A stretch of DNA of 64,000 nt, taken from assembly GCA_038363925.1 (NCBI GenBank), contig JAQQWL010000001.1, positions 2,666,001 to 2,730,000 of the forward strand, given 5' to 3'. Shown here piece by piece: positions 48,310-59,123 of the stretch (its first letter is position 1; the number at the start of each line of letters is the position of its first letter). The position numbers and the translations under genes are program-made. Under the pieces are notes generated by a model, which did no database searches, was not told the origin of the DNA, and saw only the letters and a list, made by a program, of their open reading frames with translations. Origin of the DNA: Apiospora phragmitis. Lineage: Eukaryota > Ascomycota > Sordariomycetes > Amphisphaeriales > Apiosporaceae.

Positions 48310-50106
48310 CTATGTCAAGAGCTTCCTCAGCTTAGCGAAATCCGGCGCCCCCAGCCCGGAGGCCGCATCCCAGCCCACGGCGGCCTTGAAGCCAGCCTGC
48401 TGGTGGTCCTGGTTGGCACACCCGTTGACTACGCCCTCGGTGATGTCGGTGAAGGCCGCGTCGACCACCTCGCTGGCGTACAGGCGCGGGTTGAGGAAGC
48501 CGAGCACGGGCAGGCCCTTCTTCAGCCGGATGTCGTTGAGCAGCGTGATCATGGCGGCCACGACGGGCGTCGACGCCGAGGTGCCCTTGGTCGGCGTCAG
48601 CACGCCGCCGCTAAGGACCAGGTAGTCGCTGCCGAGCAGGGTCAGGTCCGGGTAGCCGCGGCCGGACGCGTTCCAGGCGAACCAGGGGTTCTCGGGGATG
48701 CCGGTGCTCTCCTGGCCGCCGGCGAGGTACTTCTCGACGGCGTCACGCTGCCACGCGGGCCGCGAGTAGTAGTTCGAGAAGCCGCCCGAGCTGTAGCTGG
48801 ACACGCCGCCCCAGCCCGAGACGGCGCCCACGGTCGTCACCCACGGGCACGAGGCTGGGAAGGTCGGGATAAAGCGCGGCTCGCGGTCCGGGCCGAGGCA
48901 GTCGCTGAAGCGCGTGCCCTGGGTGCCGGCGTCGCCGCTCGCGACCAGGACCGAGACGCCGCGCAGGGCGAGCTGGCCGAAGCGGTCGCAGACCTGGTCC
49001 GCGTAGCTGCGGGGTACGGCCTGCTCGTCGTCGGTGTAGGAGATGGAGACAACCTGGGGGAGGTCGTCCGGGGCCTGCGCCAGGAGGTAGTCGAGGTACT
49101 CGAGGTAGGGCTCCTGGTCGTTTTTGTCGTCGGGGACAGGCACGTTGCCCGGCTGGTCCAGGGCCGGGGGGCGGCCGCCGACGAGGTGGTAGGTCACGTT
49201 GAGCGGGCCGGTGAAGGCGGTGGTGAACTCGAGGTCGAGCTGGGCCTCGAGCTGGGCGCTTTCGACCTTGTCAATATTCGCGCCGCCGTTGACATTCACG
49301 ACGTGCCACGGGGCCTGGGTGGTGGCGTTGCCGAGGCCGTACTTGGAGATGAAGTTCTTCCAGTCCTCGGAGCTTGCGTACTCCTCGAGGAAGCCGGCGA
49401 CGGCGAGCTTGCTGGCCGATGCCGTTTCGGGCACGTAGTCGATGTTGTACATGGCCGATAGGTTGGCGGGGCAGTTGTACTTGGAGCAGTCGAAGGGGCC
49501 AGTGGGGAAATGCTGGCGGCGATTCAGCTTCGGCTCTGCGACGCGAGAACGGGCTGAGTCAAAGAAGTGGACGGTGGGGTAGACAAAGTCGACGTCGTCC
49601 CGCAAAGTGAGAGGCAGAGAGTAGGCCTCGGTGCGCGCAACGGGCTCATCGTTGCCGTCTCGGGTGTAGTAGGAGAACTTGGCGCCGAACAGCGACTCGG
49701 CCTCGGAGGCTCGCACCTTGATTTCGAAGCCGCGGGCGCTCTCGCGCACGATGGGGATGTTCTGCTGGTTGATCCAGCGCTCGACCTTGTCCCACGAGGC
49801 CTGGCGGGCACTGGTGGAGGTGGAGTCGGCGAGGAGAGTGTTCAGCTCGTCGGCGCCGAGGTACTTTCCGTATAAGGGGGAGTTGGGGTCGCTGCGGGCC
49901 AAGATGTGGTTCTCGTCCAGCTTGCGATGCTCCTTGACGGCGATGCGCAGCTTCAGGACATCGTCGTCGGTTGCTGAGCGAACCAAGCGCCATGACGCTG
50001 GGATGGAAGCGGCTCTCTCGTGCTCGACAAGGTCGCCGGCTGGCTGAGGCAATCCGGCGACAAGACCGGATGCCAGGAATAGTGAAACGAGTGTAGGGGC
50101 CAACAT
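48310..50106 (-). CDS. Sedolisin-family serine-carboxyl protease (S53), tripeptidyl-peptidase-like
   Basis: Secreted acid protease, probably removing peptides from extracellular protein at low pH. Single exon of 598 residues. I chose the ATG at 50106 rather than the upstream one at 50175 because it starts directly with a signal peptide (MLAPTLVSLFLASGLVAG). The pro-domain (about 30-200) includes HHILARSDPN-like HILARSDPNSPLYGKYL. The catalytic domain shows the S53 residues: Glu and Asp in QLEAQLDLEF, the oxyanion Asp in VASGDAGTQG, Ser in KGTSASTPVVAAM, and the C-terminal calcium site (DITEG and GWDAASGLGAPDF). Length and motifs are complete and there are no frame breaks, so this is the best-preserved protease here. 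Divergent to the aspartic protease, with about 700 bp between their starts. Confidence 0.95.
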   Translation of the reverse strand: MLAPTLVSLFLASGLVAGLPQPAGDLVEHERAASIPASWRLVRSATDDDVLKLRIAVKEHRKLDENHILARSDPNSPLYGKYLGADELNTLLADSTSTSARQASWDKVERWINQQNIPIVRESARGFEIKVRASEAESLFGAKFSYYTRDGNDEPVARTEAYSLPLTLRDDVDFVYPTVHFFDSARSRVAEPKLNRRQHFPTGPFDCSKYNCPANLSAMYNIDYVPETASASKLAVAGFLEEYASSEDWKNFISKYGLGNATTQAPWHVVNVNGGANIDKVESAQLEAQLDLEFTTAFTGPLNVTYHLVGGRPPALDQPGNVPVPDDKNDQEPYLEYLDYLLAQAPDDLPQVVSISYTDDEQAVPRSYADQVCDRFGQLALRGVSVLVASGDAGTQGTRFSDCLGPDREPRFIPTFPASCPWVTTVGAVSGWGGVSSYSSGGFSNYYSRPAWQRDAVEKYLAGGQESTGIPENPWFAWNASGRGYPDLTLLGSDYLVLSGGVLTPTKGTSASTPVVAAMITLLNDIRLKKGLPVLGFLNPRLYASEVVDAAFTDITEGVVNGCANQDHQQAGFKAAVGWDAASGLGAPDFAKLRKLLT

Positions 50107-50196
50107 TCTGAGAAGGCTATTGGAGTTGGATTCAGAACGAACGAACTGTGGGTTGGAACACAAAAGGCAAGACACAACTTCATATACCCTAGGCTA

Positions 50197-50205
50197 CTTA
50201 TATAG
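50197..50205 (-). promoter_or_regulatory. TATA-like box upstream of the sedolisin gene
   Basis: CTATATAAG on the minus strand about 90 bp upstream of the chosen ATG. Position and sequence fit a core promoter; function is inferred. Confidence 0.4.
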
Positions 50206-50678
50206 CGGTGAGTAGACCTCGGCACCTTATCGTCGGTGTGATCATGATGCTGGGAGTCCACATTGGAAAAGTTCGTATTGACCATTGAATGCCGGTGAAT
50301 AGTGCAATGCATTAGAAGCTATCGCGCATAGCTCGGGGGGCTCTAGCTCGGTACTGACCCATCACGACGCTCATTTCCGGCCCCGTCTTTCACGTCAATG
50401 CAGGGGTTGGTTTGGGTGATGGTGCCGGCACTGCCCTAGCCCCTGGGGTTTAGCGCCCGTCTATTGGTGGACTTTGCCTCTAAAAAAAGCAAAGCAGGAC
50501 ATATCCCTGTTGGTCGGCACGGTGGCACTTGACTAATGCGGAAGGCAACCCCGCCAATTTTATCTGAAAAAGAAGAAAAAAGTTCGTGATGAGTTCGGGG
50601 TTCCACTAACACGAGCCTTATCCTGGCATGGCACCATTTGGGGATCCGGGTTCCGAGGACCTGGAACTATGAGACGAA

Positions 50679-50686
50679 CTATATAG
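50679..50686 (+). promoter_or_regulatory. TATA-like box upstream of the aspartic protease gene
   Basis: CTATATAG about 125 bp upstream of the ATG at 50810, in the divergent promoter region shared with the sedolisin gene. Confidence 0.3.
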
Positions 50687-50809
50687 CATCTGGGTGAACT
50701 CGCGCCTTTCGCTCCAAAGCTGAGAGAAGACGCACCATCAGCAACCAACTCCCACTCACTACTCTCGTTTTTAAACACAGTACAGTACTACTGTCTACAT
50801 TCGTTCACC

Positions 50810-52015
50810 ATGGTTGCCATCGCCCCCGCCGCCAGCACGCTGGCCATGCCCGTGTTCTACCAGCCGCTGCTCGACCAGCAAGTCATCACCAACATCTCGT
50901 GGGGCACGCCGGCCTCCGAGGCCATTCCCACCGTCGTCGACACGGGCAGCTACGGCTTCTGGGTGGCCGGCCCGGACGCGATCGTCAACTCGGGCTCGCC
51001 CTACCTCGGCGTCATGGGCCCGTGCAACCAGACGGTCGAGCCGGCCTTCAACTGGCCCGAGTCCAGCACCCACACCGGCCCCTACGACGAGCAGCGCGCG
51101 ACCTTCGCCTACGGCGGCGGCGGCAAGATCATCAACTGCCCCACGGCCGTCAACGACACCATGAGCTTTGCTGGCAGTGGCTACCCCGCCATCCCCAACG
51201 TCCAGGTCGCCTCGTGCGAGTTCATCCACATCAAGGACCGCAGCACCACCTGCGAGGGCGCCCACTATGACCGGAGCATCATGGGCCTGGCCCCGATCCC
51301 GTCCGTCGGCGGCGGGCCCGAGCTGCACCCCGAGCTCCTGAAGCAAGGGCGCCTCGCCAGCTCCGTCTTCTCCATGTGGTTCGACGCGCCGCCCGCCGAC
51401 ATCAACGAGCCCCAGATGGGCTCGCTGCTCTCGGCGCCGTCCCCTCCGAGGGCAAGTACACCGGCGACCTCGTCACGCTGCATAATGCCGGTGTCGACCA
51501 GGAGGAGAAGGGCTACTACTACGTGGCCATGCCCGAGGTGCGCGCCGCCCACATCAACGGCGATGCAGCCAACAAGACGGTCCTCCCCGTCCCCGACCCG
51601 GCCAACGTGCCCGATTGCCTCATGGACTCGGGCACGTGGGCATGACGCTCCCGACCAACGACACGGCCTTCTTCGCCGCGACCGGCCTCGAGGAAGACTC
51701 GCCCTTCATCAGCCCCCGCTACCCGTCCCCGTGCGCCGACATTCCGCTCGACGCCGGCTTCGAGCTCACCTTCACCGGCAAGGACGGCAAGTCCGCGACG
51801 GTCAAGATCCCCTACCGCAGCATGGCCAGGGCCCCGGTCTGGAGCCCAACACCTGCCGCCTCAACCTGCAGCTGGGTGATCCCAAGTGCACCTTTGGCGG
51901 CACCTTCTACGCGTCGGCCTTCGTCGTTCACGACGACGAGGCGGAGACGCTGCAGATCGCCCAGGGCGCCGTCGCCGGGTCCGCGCAGGGCCCGCCTTCG
52001 GGGCTGAGACTGTAG
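50810..52015 (+). CDS. Pepsin-type aspartic protease (A1-like), frame broken by three single-base losses
   Basis: Aspartic endopeptidase with two catalytic Asp motifs: VVDTGSYGFWV at about residue 43 and CLMDSGTWG in the second lobe. The first lobe runs open to about 51,430, then a missing base shifts the frame (LLSAP where LLFGAVPSEGKYTG is expected). A second missing base in the G run at about 51,640 follows DSGTW, and a third at about 51,830 precedes LEPNTCRLNLQLGDPKCTF. Restoring one base at each point would give one continuous protein ending at TAG 52013. There is no clear signal peptide after the ATG (MVAIAPAASTLAMPVFYQ), so the true start may differ. All three losses are at short homopolymers, which suggests sequencing error as much as gene decay. 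Confidence 0.75.
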   Translation: MVAIAPAASTLAMPVFYQPLLDQQVITNISWGTPASEAIPTVVDTGSYGFWVAGPDAIVNSGSPYLGVMGPCNQTVEPAFNWPESSTHTGPYDEQRATFAYGGGGKIINCPTAVNDTMSFAGSGYPAIPNVQVASCEFIHIKDRSTTCEGAHYDRSIMGLAPIPSVGGGPELHPELLKQGRLASSVFSMWFDAPPADINEPQMGSLLSAPSPPRASTPATSSRCIMPVSTRRRRATTTWPCPRCAPPTSTAMQPTRRSSPSPTRPTCPIASWTRARGHDAPDQRHGLLRRDRPRGRLALHQPPLPVPVRRHSARRRLRAHLHRQGRQVRDGQDPLPQHGQGPGLEPNTCRLNLQLGDPKCTFGGTFYASAFVVHDDEAETLQIAQGAVAGSAQGPPSGLRL

Positions 52016-53635
52016 AGGTCTTGATGGATGATATATTACATTATAGAAGATAATTAAAAGCGAATACCCCCATGATATCAATTTGAAATAAAGAAGTCGC
52101 CACGTAATCATCGCTTTTCCTTTAACGTATACTTGTTACTTGTCCCTTTTACCGAAGTCGCGTAACCCACCAAACCTGTTCATGAAGACTTCTCGTTATC
52201 TGTTCCACTTAGTAGAGAGACTTTCCAGTTTCGTTACTCCTGCAATTGCTGTAGAATTTGCTCCAGTCATAATCGGAATGCCTTATCACCATGGACCGAA
52301 GATACTGCATTAGACAGAATAATCCTGTTCAGGACGTTGACCGTACAGGTAGGTATGTAGGCAAATGTGATGCACCATGTAAAAAGCGCCAAGCTCTTTT
52401 GATGCCCACATGTGAAAAACGTGCTCAGGCGTGTGCTGCAGAACCAGGTCATCATCTCTGCACGAAGTCGCAAGGATCGTAATTGTTGCAAGAAGAGAAG
52501 CGCCGGGAGCCGGGCTAGGCCATAGCATTATACTTACATGCAAGAAGAAGGAAGTGCTAAAACGGAGGGTTTGACGTGCATCGCAAGAGAAAGATGGTAA
52601 TCTGCATCGTTGCATTTGGCTAATTTAGCAAGCCGAAGACGCAGGTTAGGTGGGTGTGCTGTGCTGGTCATATTGTAGCCACAGGGGATTTGTTGGGTGC
52701 ACAGGGCATTTAAGGCCGTCCAGTAGGGCTTTTTCTGGGGCACTGTTTCTCCAATTGCGCCCATTTTATGCCAATCTCGCGTATTTCGGGCCGCCGTTGC
52801 GGGGTCTGGTTTAGCTGCCTCCGCGCCCAAATCGGAAGGTCGACAGATGAACGGTGTGCTGCATCGGGGACATCTCGTTGGAACACCCCGTGCTGCCTGC
52901 ATGTTGCATTGGAGTCCGTGCCATTCTGGGCTGACGGACGCGGGATTATTATTTTGGTTCTTTTCGTAACCACCAAGACACGCCAACCGGTTCTGCGCGC
53001 CCCTCTGAACTCGCTGACTGACTCGCCGCCACCTGGACCGTCACCCCCATCCTTGGCTCGTTCAGACGGGACACACGAGCCGCTGCCAACAGTTACTGCT
53101 GGGCGTCTCGGTTCCACAGTTGCTGATACCGTGGCTTGGGACCCGGAAATGAGAAGGAGGGTTGCGGTCAGCCCAGCTGCTTGGTACTACTATCAGCGTG
53201 GTGCCGCCTGGCGCTGAGGGAGGTTCCTGACTAATCCCCTGCTCACGACCTCTCGTCGGTCTTGCGGCTCGCAGAACCTCAGTCAGCTGGAACCCGGTTC
53301 AGCCTTTCCGCAGTCTCAAATCCGCACGACGCTATTGCCCAATGCTATTCGGATCCGGCCGGATCGACTGGGACTGGCACATGGAAAGAATTCCCTCCTA
53401 TCACAACGTGTCCCAATACGTCCTGTGTCTCCCACCCTAGGAAGCCGCAGTTCCACTCCGACCTCGATCGATGGGGCTCCGTGGGATCGTCGAGCCTACA
53501 GTTCCGACAATGCGAATTATATATCTCGACGTTGTCCCGCGCAACAATGCTGGTCTGACGCTCTTGAGTCACTAGGTCTTCTCAAGCGTACCTGCCCTAA
53601 CCTCGGACTGCCACGTCAATCACAAGTCAGTCAAC
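52016..53635. other. Long intergenic region upstream of cellobiose dehydrogenase
   Basis: About 1.6 kb with overlapping short open frames on both strands but no recognisable domain. Probably the 3' flank of the protease and the promoter of the dehydrogenase. Confidence 0.4.
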
Positions 53636-56445
53636 ATGGGCCACTTCGTTCGCCTCCTGTCCCTGCTTGCTGCAGTGGGCTCAAGTAAGTGTATTCCCCA
53701 TGTCGTCCGTCTGTCACATTCCCTGACCATAAGCTGACGGGTCATATTAGATGTGCGTCAAGCATGGGCCCAGGCAGGGACACCCACCCACTACACTGAC
53801 GCCGATACTGGTATTGTCTTTGATACCTGGCCTGTCTCGAGTGGCATGACCTTCGGTGTGGCATTACCTTCCGATGCCCTGACTGCCGATGCCGATGAGT
53901 TCATTGGAATCTTTGTAGGTAGCCCCCCCCCCCGGTTACGACCAAACCCTTCTACCTGCCCCATGCTGACTGGCTTAGCAATGCTCTTCGACTGGCACCA
54001 CCGAGGATGGCTGGTGCGGCGTCTCCTGGGCGGACCCATGACCAACAGTCTCTTGCTGATGGCTTGGCCCTACGAGACTGAGGTCTACACCAGCTTCTTG
54101 TGGGCGACTGGCTACGACCTGCCGGGTGCAGTACACCGGCGACGCCAAGCTGACGCAGATCTCCTCCACCACCGGCTCCGATGGGTTCTCCGTCATCTTC
54201 CGATGCCAGAACTGCCTGAGCTGGAACCAGGGAGGCAGCACTGGGTCCGCGTCAACGAGCGCTGGCGTCATGGTTCTCGGCTGGGCTTCTGCCGTCTCCA
54301 ACCCGACCAGTCCCGAGTGTCCCGCCAAGGTGGTTATGAAGCAGCACGAGGCCCAGGGCATCTTCGGTGCGCAGCTCGACAGCAGTGCCGCCAACCCCTC
54401 CTACACTGAATGGGCTGCTCTTGCGACCAAGACCGTCACTGGCTGTGGTGGAAGTGGAGGCAGCCCGACAACGACTACAAGTTCATCGACCGCTCCTCCC
54501 ACCACCACTACCGCGCCTCCTACTGGTGTACCCGTCCCACCGGCACTACCTATGATTATGTCATCGTCGGTGCCGGTGCCGGTGGCATCCCGCTGGCCGA
54601 CAAGCTCAGCGAGTCCGGCAAGAGCGTCCTGCTGATCGAGAAGGGCCCTCCCTCTTCCGGTCGCTGGGGTGGTAACAACAAGCCTGCGTGGCTGGACGGA
54701 ACCAACCTGACCCGTTATGACGTGCCGGGCCTGTGCAACGAGATCTGGCAAGACTCCGCCGGCATCGCCTGCACCGACACCGACCAGATGGCCGGCTGTG
54801 TGCTCGGCGGCGGCACCGCCATCAACGCCGGCCTGTGGTGGAAGCCCCACACCACGGATTGGGACTACAACTTCCCGAGCGGCTGGAAGGCCTCGGACAT
54901 GGCCGGCGCCACGAGCCGCGTCTTCTCGCGCATCCCCGGCACCGACCACCCTCGCTGGACGGCAAGCTCTACCTCCAGCAAGGGTACGACGTCCTCGCCA
55001 CCGGCCTCCGCAAGGGCGGCTGGAAGGAGGTCACCGCCAACGCCGCCAATGACCAGAAGAACCACACGTTCGGCCACACGGCCTACATGTACAGCCACGG
55101 CGAGCGCGGAGGGCCTATGGCGACGTACCTGGAATCCGCCAGCAAGCGGAGCAACTTCAAACTGTGGATGCAGACCTCGGTGAAGCGCGTCGTGCGGCAG
55201 GGCGGCCACGTCACCGGGCTCGAGGTTGAGCCCTACCTTCAGGGCGGCTACCAGGGCGTCGTGAACCTGACGCCCGTCACCGGTCGCGTCATCCTCTCGG
55301 CGGGCACCTTCGGCTCGGCGAAGCTGCTGATGCGCAGCGGCATCGGGCCCCAGGACCAGCTCGAGGTAGTCAAGGCCTCGGCCGCCGACGGCGCCACGAT
55401 GCTGTCGAGCGACGAGTGGATCAACCTGCCCGTCGGGTACAACCTCGAGGACCACACCAACACGGACCTCGTGATCGAGCACCCCGGACGTCGTCTTCTA
55501 CGACTTCTACGAGGCCTTCGACGCGCCCAACGCGACGGACAAGGGCCTCTACCTCGGCGGGCGCGCGGGCATCCTGGCCCAGGCCGCGCCCAATATCGGG
55601 CCCATGATGTGGGACGAGATCACGGGCGCCGACGGCATCGTGCGGCAGCTGCAGTGGACGTCGCGCGTCGAGGGCAGCGCGGGCGTCGACAACGGCTACG
55701 CCATGACCATGAGCCAGTACCTCGGCCGCGGCGCGACGTCGCGGGGGCGCATGACCATCACGTCGGCGCTCAATACGGTCGTGTCCACGGTGCCGTACCT
55801 GCGCGACCCCGAGGACGTCGCGGCCGTGATCCAGGGGATCAAGAACGTGCAGGCGGCTGTCAACGCGCAGAACATCCCGGGGCTGAAGTGGATGGTGCCG
55901 GCGCCGGACCAGTCGGTGGAGGACTTTGTCAACAATGTAGGCATCTTACTGACTATTCCATATCTACTCAACTCAAGAGACATTACGCTGACTTCATACT
56001 ATAGATGGTCGTTGCCACCTCCAACCGTCGCGCCAATCACTGGATCGGTAAGTCCGGACGCACGCCCTTCTCTCGCTCTTCATCATCCTGCAATTGAAGC
56101 CGCACGTACTGATAGCATAATCTACAGGCACCAGCAAGATGGGCACGGACGACGGCCGCAAGAACAACGGCACCGCCGTGGTGGACCTGAACACGCGCGT
56201 CTACGGCACGGACAACCTGTTCGTCGTGGACGCTTCCATCTTCCCCGGCATGGTGACGACGAACCCGTCGTCCTACATCGTCATCGTGGCCGAGAAGGCG
56301 GCCGAGCGCATCCTGGCCCTGCCCGCCGTCACGGCCAACGCGCGTTACGGGCAGTGCGGCGGCGCAGACTGGACGGGGAGTTATGCTTGTGCGCAGGGGG
56401 AGCACTTGCCAGTTCCAGAATCCGTACTACTCGCAGTGCTTGTGA
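53636..56445 (+). CDS. Cellobiose dehydrogenase (cytochrome-GMC-CBM1), with several one-base indels
   Basis: Secreted flavocytochrome that oxidises cellobiose to its lactone and passes electrons through a heme domain, in known systems to lytic polysaccharide monooxygenases. ATG 53636; introns at 53685-53750, 53915-53978, 55937-56004 and 56048-56127. A signal peptide (MGHFVRLLSLLAAVG) precedes the cytochrome domain (SSGMTFGVALP, with a candidate heme-ligand Met), a Ser/Thr/Pro linker, the GMC domain with FAD loop YDYVIVGAGAGGIPLADKL, catalytic-site SNRANHWIGTSKMG and FFPGMVTTNPS-like FPGMVTTNPSSYI, and a C-terminal CBM1 (YGQCGGADWTGSYACAQG ... YYSQCL) ending at TGA 56443. Frame shifts occur near 54,035, 54,125, 54,535, 54,950, 55,490 and 56,395, nearly all in G or C runs. 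The CBM1 places it with ascomycete class IIA enzymes. Confidence 0.88.
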
Positions 56446-57592
56446 TGAGTCTACCCAGCACCATACTTGAGTGGACACATGTGTTTGCTGGTATGGGGCT
56501 TGATGTAGAGTAGATGAACGATGGTCTTCTTAGTATATATGTATTTGACGTATTTACTTCCTTCACAAGTCTTCAACCTGTTGCTGAGTCTTCGTGCTCT
56601 GTGGAGTCCTGGGGTTTGAGTCAATAGATGTCACTGGCTTGATCCGCATTTCCCGCAATCACTTCGGTGAGCTTCTAGGCATGCTTATTTCCACGCACAG
56701 AAAAGGTTGGGAGTGAAAGAATATGTGCATGGAGTAACATCGGTCACCGTTACCCCCCTCTCAGCTCAAACGAAAGGCCAGGGCAGGATCCCGGCCAGTT
56801 GGTTGGTGGGTTGCATACCATCATGCCACCACGCTCATGCGGAGAAAAGGTGGGAATGGCCCGCAGGTCTTGGCTCTGGTGCTCGCTCTTTGGATGTCGG
56901 GACTACTTAACTTACTTGCTACGTACCGCCGATAAACATGTGTGCCAGGTTCCAGATCCTACGCATGCACGAGCAGCGAGTTTTCCGTGGGCCCGCTGTT
57001 GGCTGTCAACTATGTTGCATGCATCATGCTGTTGTTGGTAGTACGCCATGGCATATTATGCAAGTGTTGCTCCCGGAACACGGAGAGCCGGATCGGTCCC
57101 CATTTCCAACTACGGTCTGGTGTGTCAAGGCTCAGTCAGCATGCGTGTAAGCAAACTGCTGAGCATGTTTTGTCGGGCTCGCTGACATGCGGTTGCATGG
57201 GCATGCCCAGTGCACTGTGTTGCTGCATCGAGTATTCATGGCAGCATAACAATCAGCCATTGAAGGAAAGGAAAAAACGAGAAGAAAAAAAACGAGAACG
57301 TTTTCACGGTCAGCAACCGCCAAAGAGGAGCTCATGCTCCAAAGGTTTGAGAGTAGGTGGATAAGATTGATAGTGTGTCCAATCGTTACATCAGTGCTAT
57401 CGAACGATCCTTAGTCCAAATACTTGTCATATCTATCGATTCCTAATCGCGCAGTCAAGAACTATGTAGCTAACTTCATTCCTATTCAGAGCTGGCTGAA
57501 GGTCCAAGAACTCTCCCAGCTATACTTTTTCCCCAGGCCCGCTGATCTGGGAACCCAGGCGATCCCACCCCGGACTGTATGAGTGTTTGAGG
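56446..57592. other. Intergenic region, convergent 3' flanks
   Basis: Between the ends of cellobiose dehydrogenase (+) and aldose epimerase (-). Short open frames only; no domain recognised. Confidence 0.45.
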
Positions 57593-59123
57593 TTAGTTAT
57601 CAAGCATCAGTATAAACAGCAGCCCCCATTTTCGTCCCCTGTATGAAAAACGCATGATCCTCTCCGCGATTTCTTGGCAGCGGGGTAAACAGAAATGTAG
57701 AAGCAGAAAGACAATCACACGAATACAGACTCCGGGCAACGTTGAAAAGGTTATCGGAGGTTCGTGTAGAATAAGCACTTACTGATTGATACCATCGACA
57801 TAGTCCTGCGCCTCGATGGCAACGCAAGACGAACGCGTCACGTTGCGCCGGTCCGCGAGCCCCTGCGTGCTCTTGAGCGGCGCGGTCCCGTCGAACCAGT
57901 TGCACGAGTAGAAGTACGACGCCCGGCTGGTCTGTGCGCAGCTCGGCCCGGATGCCCGAGAAGGGGCTCGCGAGGTCGACGACGACGGCGTCGTCCGCGG
58001 GCTTGCCCTCGATCGTGAAGTAGCCGTTGTAGCCCTCGCACGCGCCGTCCGCGCCGCAGTTGCCGCCGAACCCGGCCTGGTCGCGCGCGTGGCCCAGGGC
58101 GAGGCCGTCCGCGCTCGCGAAGTCGTTGATGCTGCCGGGGGCGGCCTTGAGGATCTTGCCGGTGGGCAGGGCGCCTTGGTCGGCTTCGAGGTAGTTGGCC
58201 GAGTCTGTATGTTGAGAAGAACGATGTGTTAGTTGTGAGTAACAGTATATAGCGCGGGCGGGGCTGGCTCGGATGGCGGTAGTATCTTGCTTACGGGCAT
58301 ATGCAGCGTGTGCTCCCAGACCTTGTCGGTGTCCGGGTTCTTGAACGCATCCAGGTTGAAGTATGTGTGATGCGTCAGCATGAGTGCTGTGAGAGAAACA
58401 TTAGCCAGATCCCTTGCCTCCTCTCGAAAGTCATAGAAACGTACGTGTAGCGCGATCCAATGACTTCGCGTCCATTTTAATGTTGAGCACGCCGTCCTTG
58501 ACGCTGTACTTCACGCTGGCTTCGACATCCCCTAGCATGTTCTGCGACGAGTTGGACTTGTCGTAGATGGAGAAGGTGACCGAGTCGGGCTTGGCGCTGG
58601 CGACTTCCCAGGTGCGGTAAGACCAGTTGTTGGTGCCGCTGTGCAGGGTGTTGTTGCCGTCGTTCTTCTCCGTGGTGTATATCTTGCCGTCCAGCTCGTA
58701 GTGACCATTGCCAATGCGGTTCACGTAACGACCCGGGATGGAATTGTACACCGGGTGGCCGGGGTCCTTGGCTGAAAGAGACGACTGTTAGGGTGTTCGT
58801 CCATTCATGGAAATAGTGTGCCCATCGGTCGGGGATTCTTACGGTAGTACTCAATGTCATCGTATCCGAGAACGACATCGACGTCCTCGCCGTTCTTGTC
58901 TTTGACAAACAAGTTGGTCAATGTGGCACCGTACGGGATGAACTGTGACCTCTGTTAGTAATAGCCCAACTTGGTCACTTGGCGGCATATCCAGGGTACT
59001 TGCCTGCGCCATAATACCCTTTGACTCGATGGTGAACTTGCCATCCTTGCCGGGCTTAGGAGCGCCGGGAGGGTGGGCAACACCGGCGCTGGCCATGAGT
59101 GCGATGATCCAAGTGTGGCGCAT
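57593..59123 (-). CDS. Secreted aldose 1-epimerase (galactose mutarotase family)
   Basis: Interconverts alpha and beta anomers of free sugars; here probably extracellular, as a signal peptide (MRHTWIIALMASAGVAHP) starts at 59123. Exons: 59123-59004, 58942-58843, 58771-58445, 58386-58295, 58204-57783 and an uncertain last exon 57638-57593. Motifs: FIPYGATLTNLFV, VLGYDDIEYY, the substrate-binding NSIPGRYVNRIGNG and LHSGTNNW, LTHHTYFNL with the conserved His, and a C-terminal DLASPFSGI then FYSCNWFDGTAPLKS. The first intron uses a GC donor (GCAAGT). Exon 4 ends one base short of the phase needed by exon 5, as if one G of a GG at the donor were missing, and another shift lies near 57,925. The C-terminus after INQ is atypical, so that end is doubtful. 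Confidence 0.82.

Noticed and set aside
48403..49461. A 352-codon plus-strand open frame
   Set aside because: It is the antisense of the sedolisin gene. Its Val/Gly/Ala/Glu-rich content is the mirror of GC-rich codons in the real gene.
50795..51346. A 183-codon minus-strand ORF over the aspartic protease
   Set aside because: Antisense of the first lobe, which carries the DTG motif. No domain on the minus strand.
52534..53217. Overlapping ORFs upstream of cellobiose dehydrogenase
   Set aside because: Several frames on both strands are open together, typical of non-coding GC-rich promoter DNA; no motif recognised.
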